DNA of 64,000 nt from contig CM067592.1 of NCBI GenBank assembly GCA_034336665.1, positions 37,823,889 through 37,887,888 on the forward strand. The letters are read 5' to 3'. Shown in pieces: positions 37,301 to 43,900 of this stretch. Position 1 is the first letter of the stretch. The number at the start of each line of letters is the position of its first letter. Below the pieces are notes generated by a model. The model was not told the DNA's origin, searched no databases, and was given only the letters and a program-made list of their open reading frames with translations. Made by a program: the position numbers and the translations under genes. Source of the DNA: Luscinia megarhynchos. Taxonomy: Eukaryota; Chordata; Aves; Passeriformes; Turdidae.

Positions 37301-37661
37301 GTCAGAGAATGGAGAGAGAAAAGCTCAGATTTGCAAGAAAAATTCTCTTGTGGACTTACTTGGAGATACCTCTATTCTTGATGAAATCTTCAGAAATGAT
37401 GGAAATGGGTCTACAGGATCACCAAGGAGATTCTCTTCAGGACAAGCAGAAAAATCAAAGGGGAAACCAAAAGATTTCTGGGATATGCTGAGTGAACAGA
37501 ATGAGGAGAGCCTCAGAAAGCTCACAGATGTAGCAGTCATAGAGAAGCTTTGTGAAAGAGTCCCTCATTCCACAGTGACTGAAGAGAGAGAGGTGTGTGA
37601 AAGTTCTCTTTGGAAAAGAAATGAAACTTTTTTATGGAAAAAATACACTGCAGATGATTGA
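1235..37661 (+). CDS. ERCC6L2: ERCC6L2, DNA excision repair protein ERCC-6-like 2 (SNF2-family ATPase), C-terminal 1111 residues, 5' partial
   Basis: Twelve exons join in phase: 1235-1348, 2745-2864, 8861-8932, 10103-10248, 12333-12428, 13801-13900, 16666-16818, 17499-17579, 18925-20122, 20808-20962, 35007-35176 and 36731-37661. They total 3336 bases, i.e. 1111 codons plus TGA. All introns are GT-AG. Residues 1-216 (window numbering) carry the SNF2 C-terminal lobe, including [43 protein letters not shown] and AYRIGQ. Blocks such as [25 protein letters not shown] and [15 protein letters not shown] match ERCC6L2 as I recall it and distinguish it from ERCC6 and ERCC6L. Known family role: a nuclear ATP-dependent DNA translocase linked to non-homologous end joining, class-switch orientation and repair; human loss causes inherited bone marrow failure. 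The start codon and the first ATPase lobe lie left of the window. No frameshift or premature stop is seen, so the gene looks intact. Confidence 0.96.
1349..2744 (+). other. ERCC6L2 intron
   Basis: This is AT-rich noncoding sequence. It ends with the pyrimidine tract TCTTTCTGCTTTTCTTCCAG. I see no recognisable repeat or gene in it. Confidence 0.85.
2745..2864 (+). CDS. ERCC6L2: ERCC6L2 window exon 2 (linker between ATPase lobes)
   Basis: The exon has 40 codons, phase 0 to phase 0. It reads [20 protein letters not shown] and then [29 protein letters not shown] is the usual lead-in to the helicase C-terminal domain (compare S.K...L in SNF2 proteins). The donor is AAG|GTAAAG. Confidence 0.94.
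3220..3350 (+). repeat. Degenerate ancient CR1-like LINE fragment
   Basis: The stretch from CAATCTCTCCTCTCAGAAGG to GGGCCACAAAGGTGGTTAG follows the CR1 consensus as I remember it: a cytosine-rich 'CCCAGAAGG' step, then 'GAAAAGGTTCAGAG' and 'GGGCCACAAAGGTGATTA'. It is heavily mutated. A 73-codon frame over it is residual coding structure of the LINE, not a host gene. The edges are approximate. Confidence 0.55.
4014..4053 (+). repeat. Two adjacent small inverted repeats
   Basis: TCATCT (4014-4019) pairs with AGATGA (4025-4030). AGAATTGCTT (4031-4040) then pairs perfectly with AAGCAATTCT (4044-4053) over a 3-base loop. The two hairpins abut. A stem this short is expected by chance in a window of this size, so function is unproven. 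Confidence 0.5.
4158..4925 (+). mobile_element. CR1 LINE fragment (copy 1 of a tandem pair), sense strand, 5' truncated
   Basis: The sequence tracks the 3' half of the CR1 reverse-transcriptase ORF and its downstream part. Landmarks include AAACTGGCTGGGTAGCTGAG, AGTGGTGTCTCCCAGAGCTC, TGTTTAATATCTTTACTGAT, GGAAGGCTCTGCAGAGGGAT, GCTTGTATCAGAAAT and TACAACTACCCGAAATGAGG. Multiple frameshifts and stops make it a dead copy. It is a common avian non-LTR retrotransposon, inserted in the same orientation as the host gene. The boundaries are approximate. Confidence 0.85.
5000..5590 (+). mobile_element. CR1 LINE fragment (copy 2), sense strand, reaching the CR1 3' end
   Basis: This piece restarts upstream of where copy 1 ended, so it is a separate insertion. 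Landmarks are GAGCAAGAGAGGTGATTTTC, TTGGAACAGGTCCAGAGGGG, GGCTGAGGAGAGTTGAGATT, GATTGGATAATAGGAAGAAA and GGTTTGAAACTAAGTGATCT, followed by a decayed CCAAACTATTGTATGATT tail. It is interrupted by a GGATAA run at 5319-5357. It differs in detail from copy 1 and may be another CR1 subfamily. Confidence 0.85.
5319..5357 (+). repeat. Imperfect (GGATAA)n microsatellite inside CR1 copy 2
   Basis: GGATAA units recur with GA and GG interruptions across about 40 bases. The run replaces ordinary CR1 sequence here, so it arose after the CR1 inserted. Confidence 0.8.
8861..8932 (+). CDS. ERCC6L2: ERCC6L2 window exon 3 (helicase motif IV region)
   Basis: The exon has 24 codons, phase 0 to phase 0, with acceptor TTTACAG and donor AAG|GTGAGC. 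It reads [20 protein letters not shown] and then [14 protein letters not shown] is the first beta strand of the second RecA-like lobe (SNF2 motif IV). Confidence 0.95.
8933..10102 (+). other. ERCC6L2 intron
   Basis: Noncoding. It ends in a long pyrimidine stretch (TTTTCTTCATTTTTCCACTC) followed by AG. An open frame of 76 codons at 9576-9806 shows no domain and no splice context. Confidence 0.8.
10103..10248 (+). CDS. ERCC6L2: ERCC6L2 window exon 4 (second ATPase lobe, up to motif V)
   Basis: The exon has 48 codons plus two bases (phase 0 in, phase 2 out). It reads [20 protein letters not shown] and [17 protein letters not shown], ending [14 protein letters not shown] and the R..IV.EFN pattern are typical of SNF2 lobe 2 (motifs IVa and Va). 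The Met codon of STMAGG is split AT|G across the intron. The donor is AAT|GTAAGA. Confidence 0.95.
10249..12332 (+). other. ERCC6L2 intron
   Basis: AT-rich noncoding sequence. It ends TTTTTTTGTTTTCAG. I see no clear repeat apart from short homopolymer runs. Confidence 0.85.
12333..12428 (+). CDS. ERCC6L2: ERCC6L2 window exon 5 (SNF2 motif V)
   Basis: One base completes the split Met. Then follow 31 codons, [18 protein letters not shown] plus [13 protein letters not shown], and two bases of an Arg codon. AGGLGLN is motif V and DPTWNP is the near-invariant SNF2 block before motif VI. These residues contact ATP and couple the two lobes. The donor is CAG|GTACAC. Confidence 0.97.
12429..13800 (+). 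other. ERCC6L2 intron
   Basis: AT-rich noncoding sequence with an acceptor ATGTTCTTGCAG at its end. I see nothing else recognisable. Confidence 0.85.
13801..13900 (+). CDS. ERCC6L2: ERCC6L2 window exon 6 (motif VI, arginine finger)
   Basis: One base completes Arg, followed by [20 protein letters not shown] and [13 protein letters not shown], 33 codons in all (out in phase 0). RAYRIGQ is SNF2 motif VI with the arginine finger; Tyr replaces the more common His of DRAHRIGQ. GTVEE and the following helix close the ATPase core. The donor is CAG|GTAAAG. Confidence 0.97.
13944..13991 (+). repeat. Local direct duplication next to an exon donor
   Basis: A 22-base unit beginning TTCAGGGACTGAAAGC (13944-13965) is repeated at 13970-13991 with one C-to-T change, separated by four T residues. 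The join creates a T8CAG-like stretch that resembles a 3' splice site. Confidence 0.9.
15196..15253. repeat. TA/ATCTAT microsatellite
   Basis: The run goes from TTTATATACATTTATATATA through CTATATCTATATCTGTATCT to a pure (TA)n block. It is a compound simple repeat in an intron. Confidence 0.9.
16163..16185 (+). repeat. Perfect 10-bp hairpin just before a T-rich tract
   Basis: TATAAGTCTT (16163-16172) pairs with AAGACTTATA (16176-16185) around the loop GAA. A T-rich tract begins three bases later. Confidence 0.8.
16189..16270 (+). repeat. T-rich low-complexity tract
   Basis: The tract has about 80 bases of T runs broken by G or GG (for example TTGGTTTTTTTTGG). The apparent Phe/Trp-rich frame over it is an artefact of the composition. 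Confidence 0.95.
16666..16818 (+). CDS. ERCC6L2: ERCC6L2 window exon 7 (post-helicase conserved segment)
   Basis: The exon has 51 codons, phase 0 to phase 0. It reads [40 protein letters not shown] and [21 protein letters not shown] is a hallmark of the ERCC6/ERCC6L2 branch, where the segment after the ATPase core packs back on it. The donor is GAG|GTGTGA. Confidence 0.95.
16819..17498 (+). other. ERCC6L2 intron
   Basis: Short AT-rich intron ending CCATTGTTTTAG. I see no repeat in it. Confidence 0.85.
17499..17579 (+). CDS. ERCC6L2: ERCC6L2 window exon 8
   Basis: The exon has 27 codons, phase 0 to phase 0: [20 protein letters not shown] and HSCSSEK. The [17 protein letters not shown] block is strongly conserved with mammalian ERCC6L2 as I recall it. 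The donor is AAG|GTGAGA. A longer open frame here is in the wrong phase. Confidence 0.93.
17580..18924 (+). other. ERCC6L2 intron
   Basis: AT-rich noncoding sequence ending in CTTTTTTTTTTTTAG, a strong acceptor for the large exon that follows. I recognise no repeat. Confidence 0.85.
18925..20122 (+). CDS. ERCC6L2: ERCC6L2 window exon 9, large acidic and mostly disordered exon
   Basis: The exon has 399 codons plus one base (phase 0 in, phase 1 out). It is rich in Ser, Asp, Glu and Lys and looks disordered. Visible islands are [11 protein letters not shown] (residues about 320-330), the sumoylation-type IKRE just before it, [14 protein letters not shown] (about 355-368), [10 protein letters not shown], and [15 protein letters not shown] encoded at 19690-19734. 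The end, ESMDKYLD, starts the HEBO-type block completed by exon 10. The open frame continues past the TTTAG|GTAACT donor for only two codons before TGA. The phase match to exon 10 and the [14 protein letters not shown] join support splicing there. Confidence 0.94.
20123..20807 (+). other. ERCC6L2 intron
   Basis: Short AT-rich intron. Its first bases, GTAACTGA, would give a stop two codons after exon 9 if the intron were retained. The acceptor is TGTATCAG. No repeat is seen. Confidence 0.85.
20808..20962 (+). CDS. ERCC6L2: ERCC6L2 window exon 10 (conserved HEBO-type block)
   Basis: Two bases complete Asp. Then follow 51 codons: [40 protein letters not shown] and [11 protein letters not shown]. 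This is the most conserved region outside the ATPase and corresponds to what I recall being called the HEBO domain of long ERCC6L2. Donor AAG|GTAAAG in phase 0. Read-through would add about 20 codons and stop at 21020-21022. Confidence 0.95.
23594..23621 (+). repeat. Perfect 12-bp inverted repeat with GGAA loop
   Basis: TTTTATAGTGCT (23594-23605) pairs without mismatch with AGCACTATAAAA (23610-23621). The four-base loop GGAA fits the GNRA tetraloop pattern in RNA. It lies in the 14 kb intron, on the transcribed strand of ERCC6L2. I do not recognise a known RNA family. Confidence 0.85.
24732..25199 (-). mobile_element. Endogenous retrovirus LTR, antisense to ERCC6L2
   Basis: The element is bounded by TG at 24732 and CA at 25199. 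It has much higher GC than its flanks. On the - strand it reads as U3, then a TATA box (complement of TTTTATA at 24974-24980), then a polyadenylation signal AATAAA (complement of 24873-24878), then U5, an order typical of an LTR of about 470 bases. The open frames over it are not genes. It is an old copy. I cannot name the family; a passerine-type ERV is a guess. Confidence 0.75.
25200..25375 (-). mobile_element. 3' end of ERV internal region next to the LTR (remnant)
   Basis: On the - strand, GCAGGGTGGGAAT directly precedes the LTR start and fits a polypurine tract, so the LTR is the 3' LTR of a truncated provirus rather than a clean solo LTR. The GC-rich sequence ends abruptly near 25375. 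No viral gene can be recognised in the remnant. There is no matching LTR nearby. Confidence 0.55.
25898..26350 (-). mobile_element. CR1 LINE fragment, antisense, reaching near the 3' end
   Basis: The + strand shows the complement of CR1: TTGGCAGGGACATCTTGAGG, CCTGACCTTGAATATTTCCA, GGGATGGAGCATCTACTACC, CCAAGTCTCTCAGCCTTTCC, TGTGGCCTTCCTCTGCACT and GGACAGAATCACCTGCCTTG. About 80 consensus bases appear to be missing near 26262. Open frames here are decayed LINE sequence. Confidence 0.88.
27063..27131 (+). repeat. 50-base-offset direct repeat with a tandem 10-mer inside
   Basis: TTTCATTAAACAAATGGAA (27063-27081) recurs at 27113-27131 with one change. Between them GATTAAATTA is present twice head to tail (27089-27108). 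Confidence 0.85.
30130..30185 (+). repeat. CR1 3'-end fragment
   Basis: TTAAAAGGTCCCTTCCAACA and CACACTACTCTGTCAGTCTG match the usual end of CR1 elements, 'AAAGGTCCCTTCCAACC...ATTCTGTGATTCTG', in decayed form. Only the tail is recognisable. Confidence 0.65.
30371..30480 (+). repeat. A-rich low-complexity tract
   Basis: The tract has A runs broken by C or CC (for example CCAAAAACCACCAAAAAAC). It is complementary in style to the T-rich tract at 16189-16270. Confidence 0.9.
35007..35176 (+). CDS. ERCC6L2: ERCC6L2 window exon 11
   Basis: The exon has 56 codons plus two bases (phase 0 in, phase 2 out). It reads [20 protein letters not shown], then [20 protein letters not shown] and [15 protein letters not shown]. 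The first half is divergent. LY..NPV.Q and TTF.IG.TPK.IRR match mammalian ERCC6L2 as I recall it. The acceptor ACTAG lacks a strong pyrimidine tract. The donor is CAG|GTGAGA. Confidence 0.9.
35177..36730 (+). other. ERCC6L2 last intron
   Basis: AT-rich noncoding sequence with an 11-bp inverted repeat at 35837-35870 and an 8-bp hairpin at 36626-36648. The acceptor is GATAATTGCAG followed by GAG, a weak NAGNAG pair. Confidence 0.85.
35837..35870 (+). repeat. Perfect 11-bp inverted repeat
   Basis: TCAATTTTCAT (35837-35847) pairs with ATGAAAATTGA (35860-35870) over a 12-base loop. The flanks GGTAT and ATACC continue the symmetry after an asymmetric bulge. Confidence 0.8.
36731..37661 (+). CDS. 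ERCC6L2: ERCC6L2 window exon 12, last coding exon
   Basis: One base completes Arg. Then 309 codons and TGA follow. It starts [20 protein letters not shown], a short helical domain (SHFN...LA.HI..ATSE.R..ML..FY.S..PE) conserved with human as I recall. The middle is Ser/Lys-rich, poorly conserved and shorter than the human counterpart. Three islands return near the end: [12 protein letters not shown] (37356-37391), [12 protein letters not shown]...[12 protein letters not shown] (37467-37556) and [14 protein letters not shown] just before the stop. Their binding partners are unknown to me. The stop is 37659-37661. Confidence 0.95.
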
Positions 37662-37960
37662 GATGAGCCATCCACTGCTAAATTTTGTAATGTAGTAAGA
37701 TGTAAGTTTTTTATGTAATTTGCACTATAACTATTTTATTTGAACTTTGTCAGTGTCATGCCACAAAATGTGGTAATTCTATGAAATTAAATGTAAAACA
37801 ATTCATATTTATAGTGATACAGAATGACATTTTACAACTGTGAATATGTATGCAATTAGACATGGAGTGTATAATACATATGTGCATAGTCATGCATATG
37901 TACTATGTATTGTAACCTATGATATGTAATGATTTTATATTAAACTTTTTTAGAATTTTC
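37662..37960 (+). other. ERCC6L2: ERCC6L2 3' untranslated region (approximate end)
   Basis: About 300 bases of AT-rich sequence follow the stop codon up to a probable cleavage site 15-20 bases after ATTAAA. An earlier ATTAAA at 37786-37791 could give a shorter form. No microRNA site was assessed. Confidence 0.7.
37847..37944 (+). promoter_or_regulatory. Polyadenylation region: TGTA cluster and ATTAAA signal
   Basis: TGTA occurs at 37847, 37868, 37899, 37906, 37911 and 37925. ATTAAA sits at 37939-37944. A T/GT-rich stretch (TTTTTTAGAATTTTCTGAGT and on) follows. TGTA is the CFIm-binding element that helps use of weak, non-AATAAA signals. Confidence 0.7.
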
Positions 37961-37964
37961 TGAG

Positions 37965-40900
37965 TGCTCTTTGCTTTCTTTAGTTCTGATTGTATCCCTA
38001 GGGTCAATACAAGCATTAAGGAATTTTTTCCTATTACTTAAATTTGGACATTGTCAGTCATCTCAACACAATTTAGAGATAATAGGATTTGACAATGATA
38101 CTGCATGTATTTTCTGAGGTGCTAGAGTCTGGAGGAGTTCCTGAGACAGGGATGATGTCTTTGTATCTAATAGCTTTTGATTTCCATCCTCTGTTATTTT
38201 GTGCAGTCTCTGAAGCTGTGGATCTTTGAAATCTTCATAGTATTCTATAAAAGTGAGTCTCTGAGCTTGGTTGATGTGAAGAGCCACCAAGTTTTAAAAT
38301 TTTATCTTTTTCGTTAAATGATATTGGGTGTCAAATTTAATCTCATTACACTTTCATCTCCCTTTTTTATTTTTATAGACTTCTGTCATGTCTTTGTCAG
38401 GGAATATGCAGCACAGTATATGTGTTGGAAATATGCAGTACAGTGTACATATAGTAAGAAATTTCAGCATCTTGACAGGTTACTGTCTTACATGTGGAAT
38501 GCTGGATGTAATAAGACTTCCAAATGAAAACTATTTTTCACAGATTAGAAGAGTGTAAGATCCTCAGTGTCATATCTCATGTGCCGAGTAGTCTGTCACA
38601 TTTTTTAGTACTACAGGACTGTGTGAAGAGTACCTTGTAACACGTAACTAGAAGAGACTAGGGCGTCATGTTGCTCTGGAAACATTAAATCGATTTTTTT
38701 ACTTTTGTAAGCATTAGTATACAGGTTTAAATTGAGTATACTGTATAAATTGTTTCATGCGAAGGGTAAATATTATGAAATTTTAAAACCCTGGACACTG
38801 AACCTGCACAGCAGCAGTCTGTGAATGGTGGTAGTTTTTGTGGTCTGGAAGACTGCCCACTGGAAAATAAGCTTAAATTTGATCTGGAGCACCTTCTACT
38901 TTAGGTCATGGGAAGCTGTTGTAGACTATACTCTGTCTCTGTGGTAACCATTGTGCACATATTTTAAGTAGAAACCATCTAAAATCCTGATTGTGAAATC
39001 TGACTTAACTACTTGAAACAAGGAGCTGAGAATTTAACATAAATGTTAAGTAGTAATAAAAGCCTTGGGTTTTGCAGGTAGCTAATGTAAGTAAGATTAA
39101 TGTGTTCCCTAACTTTTTCTTACACTGAATCTATGCTGTTACCGCTTCATTGTACCAAATGGTATAACGGTCGGTTGGAACAGCTTTTAAAGAAAAGGTA
39201 TGAACTAAGAAAGTAAAAGAAGAAGCTGTAAACTGTTAGTCGTTGGTGTATTGGAATTATGTACGGCTAAAGGAAGTCAGCCTATAGCCAGGGAATACCT
39301 ACACCCTCACTGATGTTAATAAATACAAGATAAATTAAAGCCTTTTGTTCATGGCATCAGTATTGATTTTCTTTACAGGGTACCATTCTTATACTTAGAG
39401 GCAAATTGCTCCTTAGGTAAGAAAGAGAAGGTTTGGTGGAATAAAAAATATGGTCATCAAATATGTTAAAAAAGAGGAATAGAATAGCCCCTTTGTGTCT
39501 ACAGCAAAAAGAGGAGTTAAGTGGCTTAAATTGCACCAAAGATGATTGAAGTTAGGTAATAGGGAAAGAGTGCAGGGAGTTAGTAGGTTGTGTAGTGCCA
39601 GTACCTGACATATTCAAGACTAGGAGAGAAAGGTACCTGCTAAAAGTTGCGTAGATGAAACTGTCCTTGTTTTAGGCCAGAAGGAGGGACTGATAACCTC
39701 TACCTGAGGGCCAGAAAGGGACTAGATAACCTTGTTGACTTCACCTGATACCAGTTCTCTGAAGGGAGGCTTCACCTTAGCAACATGTTTGTCAGTCATG
39801 GTGTGAATCAGTAGGTACTGGAGAGGACAAAATCTGATTGGGGAAGGTAGGATTTCTATTGATTCCCAAGTATGAAGCTGTCATCATTTTCCTGAAGTAA
39901 TCAGAAAATTATGTTTCTCTTATAAGTTGGTGGTATGCATAAATCAAAACTTCCACAGATGTGCATGTTTTATTCACATGTATGCCGAATACTGACAGTA
40001 TATTTGTGGAAATCTGCAATTGAATTGAGCTATGGGAACATGTCTTGAAGTAATATTTATGTCACTCTGTAGCTTCCTGCAAATTTAATGTATTTTACAA
40101 GGAAATATCACCTAAGTAATAAACATTGCAACTTAGTGCCCTAGGGATCTGTCTGTAAAATATTTTTGTCATGAAGATGTCTGTATAATTTTAAAAAATA
40201 AATCCGAACAAATTTTAAAAAGAAGAATTTTACCTGTGTTTGAAGATGTAGTCTTCAAATATTAGAATTGAAGAGATCTGTTCTGTCATCTTAGAAATCT
40301 CTGATTATCATTTTGTTTGGCTTTAAAAACAGAAATAATAGTGTGGAGTTCATACTTCCATGTACAGGTTCCATGCAGGGAGGCTTGGACTGCAAGAAAA
40401 CTCTTAGCAGCCTCCTGGCATAAGGAAATAGTTCATGGTAGTTGTCACCTGATCTGCATATAAATCATCCAGGAGATGCAGTGGCATTGCTTCCTTGTGG
40501 AAATGACTTGGTAGTTTTTACTATTCTCTATTACTGTTCCCTTGTTTTTTTACTCATTGGAGTTCGTATGGGTCTGGCTGTGGATCCCTGACCTTGCAGG
40601 TGGTACTAGCATTTCCAATATTGCCTTCAGTGGAAATTCTTTGACTGGAAAAAAAACCAAAAACAAATAAACAGATTGCCAGTGAAATAGTAAGAAATTT
40701 GGCCTTGTCTATGCTAACAAACATAGCTATCCCAACAACTATCTTTCAAGACCTAGTTAAAGCCTGTGTGTTCTGAGTCTGATTTGCAGTGAGGTTTGGA
40801 TCAGAAGTTGTTTTGCAAGGTGGGGCTATACTTAGAACTTCCATTTGGCTGTAGCTGTGTGGTACACAGATTTCATATTTGATCTGGGGGAGGGAGACTG

Positions 40901-43900
40901 AATAATTTCACATAACTAATATGTTTGAGCAAGTCGAGGTGTGGATGCAAACATTTGTCAACAGATTAAGGCAGTTTGAAAGGATGTATTTGCTTAGCTT
41001 CAGCAGGTCATGACTACAAGCACCAGAAAGCAGACTGAAGCTAGTGCCATGGCTTCAGCACAGTGAGTAAAAACCAGCATTAAGAAGAGGAAAGGGTGAT
41101 TGGTAATAGCATAATCAAAGTATCACAGGATAATTCAAAGGTGATAATATACTTACTACATAAAAAAATATGACTTGGAAATCTCAGCTGCAGAAGGAGG
41201 AGAGGATTTTCTTCCAAGGAAGCATTTAACTGCCTTTGCTGCTACATATTTTTCCATTCCTGCAGTTCCTGCATATCTTATTCACTGCATACCTTCCAGC
41301 TTATGCAACAAATGATGTAATACTGTTACAAATACTCTGTCGCCTGTGCACATTCTCCGATTCAGTGCATCTTGACTTGGTCCATTCTATAAAAAAAGAG
41401 TAGTGACCACTTAAGTAGATACCATGTCAGAATCTACTTTCATTTATGAGGGTGCCTGAAAGTAGATAATTAGCTTGGGATGACTAGGGAGATGCAATTT
41501 CTGCCATTGAAACTGGATGTCTAGATTGCAGATGAGAGAGGTAGGCAGTGATTCAGAGCATTTAAGAGGAATGTCACTTGTCCTGTAGATTATGTGTGGA
41601 TCACAGCAGTGATCCTTGGAGTCTGTATCTTGTGTGTGATTCTGACAGCTAATTCTAAAACAGGAAAAAAGTACATCTAAACTGATGATTGGAGGGCTTC
41701 AGAGTTGTTTGCTTTTGTTTAGTTATAATCAGAAAGATGAATTTCTTTTTCAAGGATCAAGTGAAAAGTGTGTTCTAAAAGGAAAACTGTAATTGAATGT
41801 AAGCATGATGTATGATACGTGAGGACAGATTGTCTCAGTTGTTCTCTGAGTTTGCCTGAGCTGAAAGGATGGACTTGGATGGTCAGAACCTGACCTAGTA
41901 GTGTCTGTGACTGTACATGTAACTTGCACAAGCTGGAGCATAAACAGGCCCTCTGCACTAAAGCATTGTTTTCTGAAAATATGCAGAGACAGTTTAGATG
42001 CATTACAATTTGCATTGGTCTGTTGTAGCATGTCACAACGACTGAATGTTGTTTGTATATCTAATAGCAACATTCTCAGTCCCTAACAGTGTACCGTGAA
42101 GACAATGACTGATCAGAGGAGATAGCTGGGATGCTAAACACATATCAGCTAACCTCAGAGGGAATCTGCTTTTTTCTTCAACAGAACTGTTTATCCTAGA
42201 GGGGTTTTATTCCCCTTTTGTTTGTATTGAGTTGTTTCCATCATGTGAATGCTCATGTAAACATGATCTCCCATATCATCCTGAAAATCAATCTGTGCTA
42301 CTTACTTTAAAAACAAATGCCATATGTCTGTTTATGTTATTGGAGGTAAATGTGCACAACTGTCATCAGCACTTGCCTCTCCATGATTCTCAAGGTTCTG
42401 TGATGAAACTTCTGTGACAGTTTCTGCTTTTTCTGGTTTATAATTCTATGGCAAGGAAAACATTCATACTGTGATCTGATTGGAAATGTAATTTAATTAT
42501 CTCTGAGAAAGCTTTTCTTAAAACATCTCTTTCATGCTTTTGTCTCTTCATCTCCACAGCAGACTCAGAGATTAGCTTGGCTTGGTCCCTCGATATGTGT
42601 ATGCTATAATAGCACAACTAGAGGCGTTTGTGTTCTTCTTGCCTCTCTGCCCTCACTGTTTTGTAGTTGTGGTTATAAATATGGCTGTAATTAAAATATG
42701 CTAATTCTAATTTAAGAGTCTCACACTTGGAAGGAGTACTGAGGAATATTTTCTCATTAGTCAAATACTGAGGTTCTGTTTCTGCTTCTCGTGCGTCACT
42801 GCATTATTTCGAAAAAACAGAACTTATATTCCTTGTAATGGACATCTTTTTTACTTTACTATGTGCCTTAATCATTAGAGGTAAATAATATATATTTAAT
42901 ACATATGTACTTATATACTGTCTTTATATTTTTTACTTTACAGATCTATGTATATAGAAATTAGAATTATATTTAAAATTATACAATATAATCAACTTCT
43001 AGCATACAGTACAAGAAATTATGATTGTATAAAATAAATATTTTAGACTTGAGGCAAAATAAATATTAGGTATTTTACCTAATATTTGACATACTGCTGG
43101 TTGAACCTTGGGAACATAAAATAATTTAGTGGTTTAGAATTTTGTGGTTCTGTCAAACTGTTGGACTGGGTAATTTACCGTTTGATAGTCTTCTCTGTCC
43201 AACTTATAAACCTTAGGCAGATGAGAAACCAATGAAAAATTGTAACATCAGAAATATCTGGATTCATGTGCCATGCACATCTCTGATTCTTTGTAAAGTG
43301 CAAATAAGAGAATGTGCAGTCTCTTATTTTGTTTTTATACTGCAGTTTAAGAAAATGTGCTTGGACTAAACTGTGGTATTTCTTTTTAAACATTTCTGGA
43401 TTTATATTAAGGAATTCTCTTCATAAATTCCGTTTCACTAAAAGAAATAGAAGCAGTAGGAAGCCAGTTAAAAGTGAAAGTTGGACTTCCTATTGCTTAT
43501 GTAATGAACAAGTTAAAATAGGAATTTAATATTTAATGATTAAATTATCCTCTTTAGTAATGAGAAAAGCTGTTTAAAGTGATGGGTGTTTTTTTAATGT
43601 TTTCATTTATGCTTTGGTTCAAGCATTCTATATATTAATGTTCATGAATGCCAGTGAAGGAATAACCTAAGTAGTGACTGAAAAAGCCAAAGACATGGTG
43701 CTTGTTTGCGTCTGGAGACCCTGATATCCAGTCTCAAAACTGTCACTCTTACCCCAGGAAAGGTAAAAGTTTAGGCATTTTTTGCAGAGTTTACTCTTTA
43801 TGGTTAGGTATTTAGGCTGTGGAGTAAGTTGAGGGTGATTACAATTTTTCATCTCATACATGAAGTCTTTGCTTCTGCCATGAGAAGAGACATTTGTGAC

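Noticed and set aside
38401..38452. Imperfect tandem repeat of about 26 bases containing ATATGCAG
   Set aside because: Short, diverged and without any link to a gene or element. Ordinary slippage.
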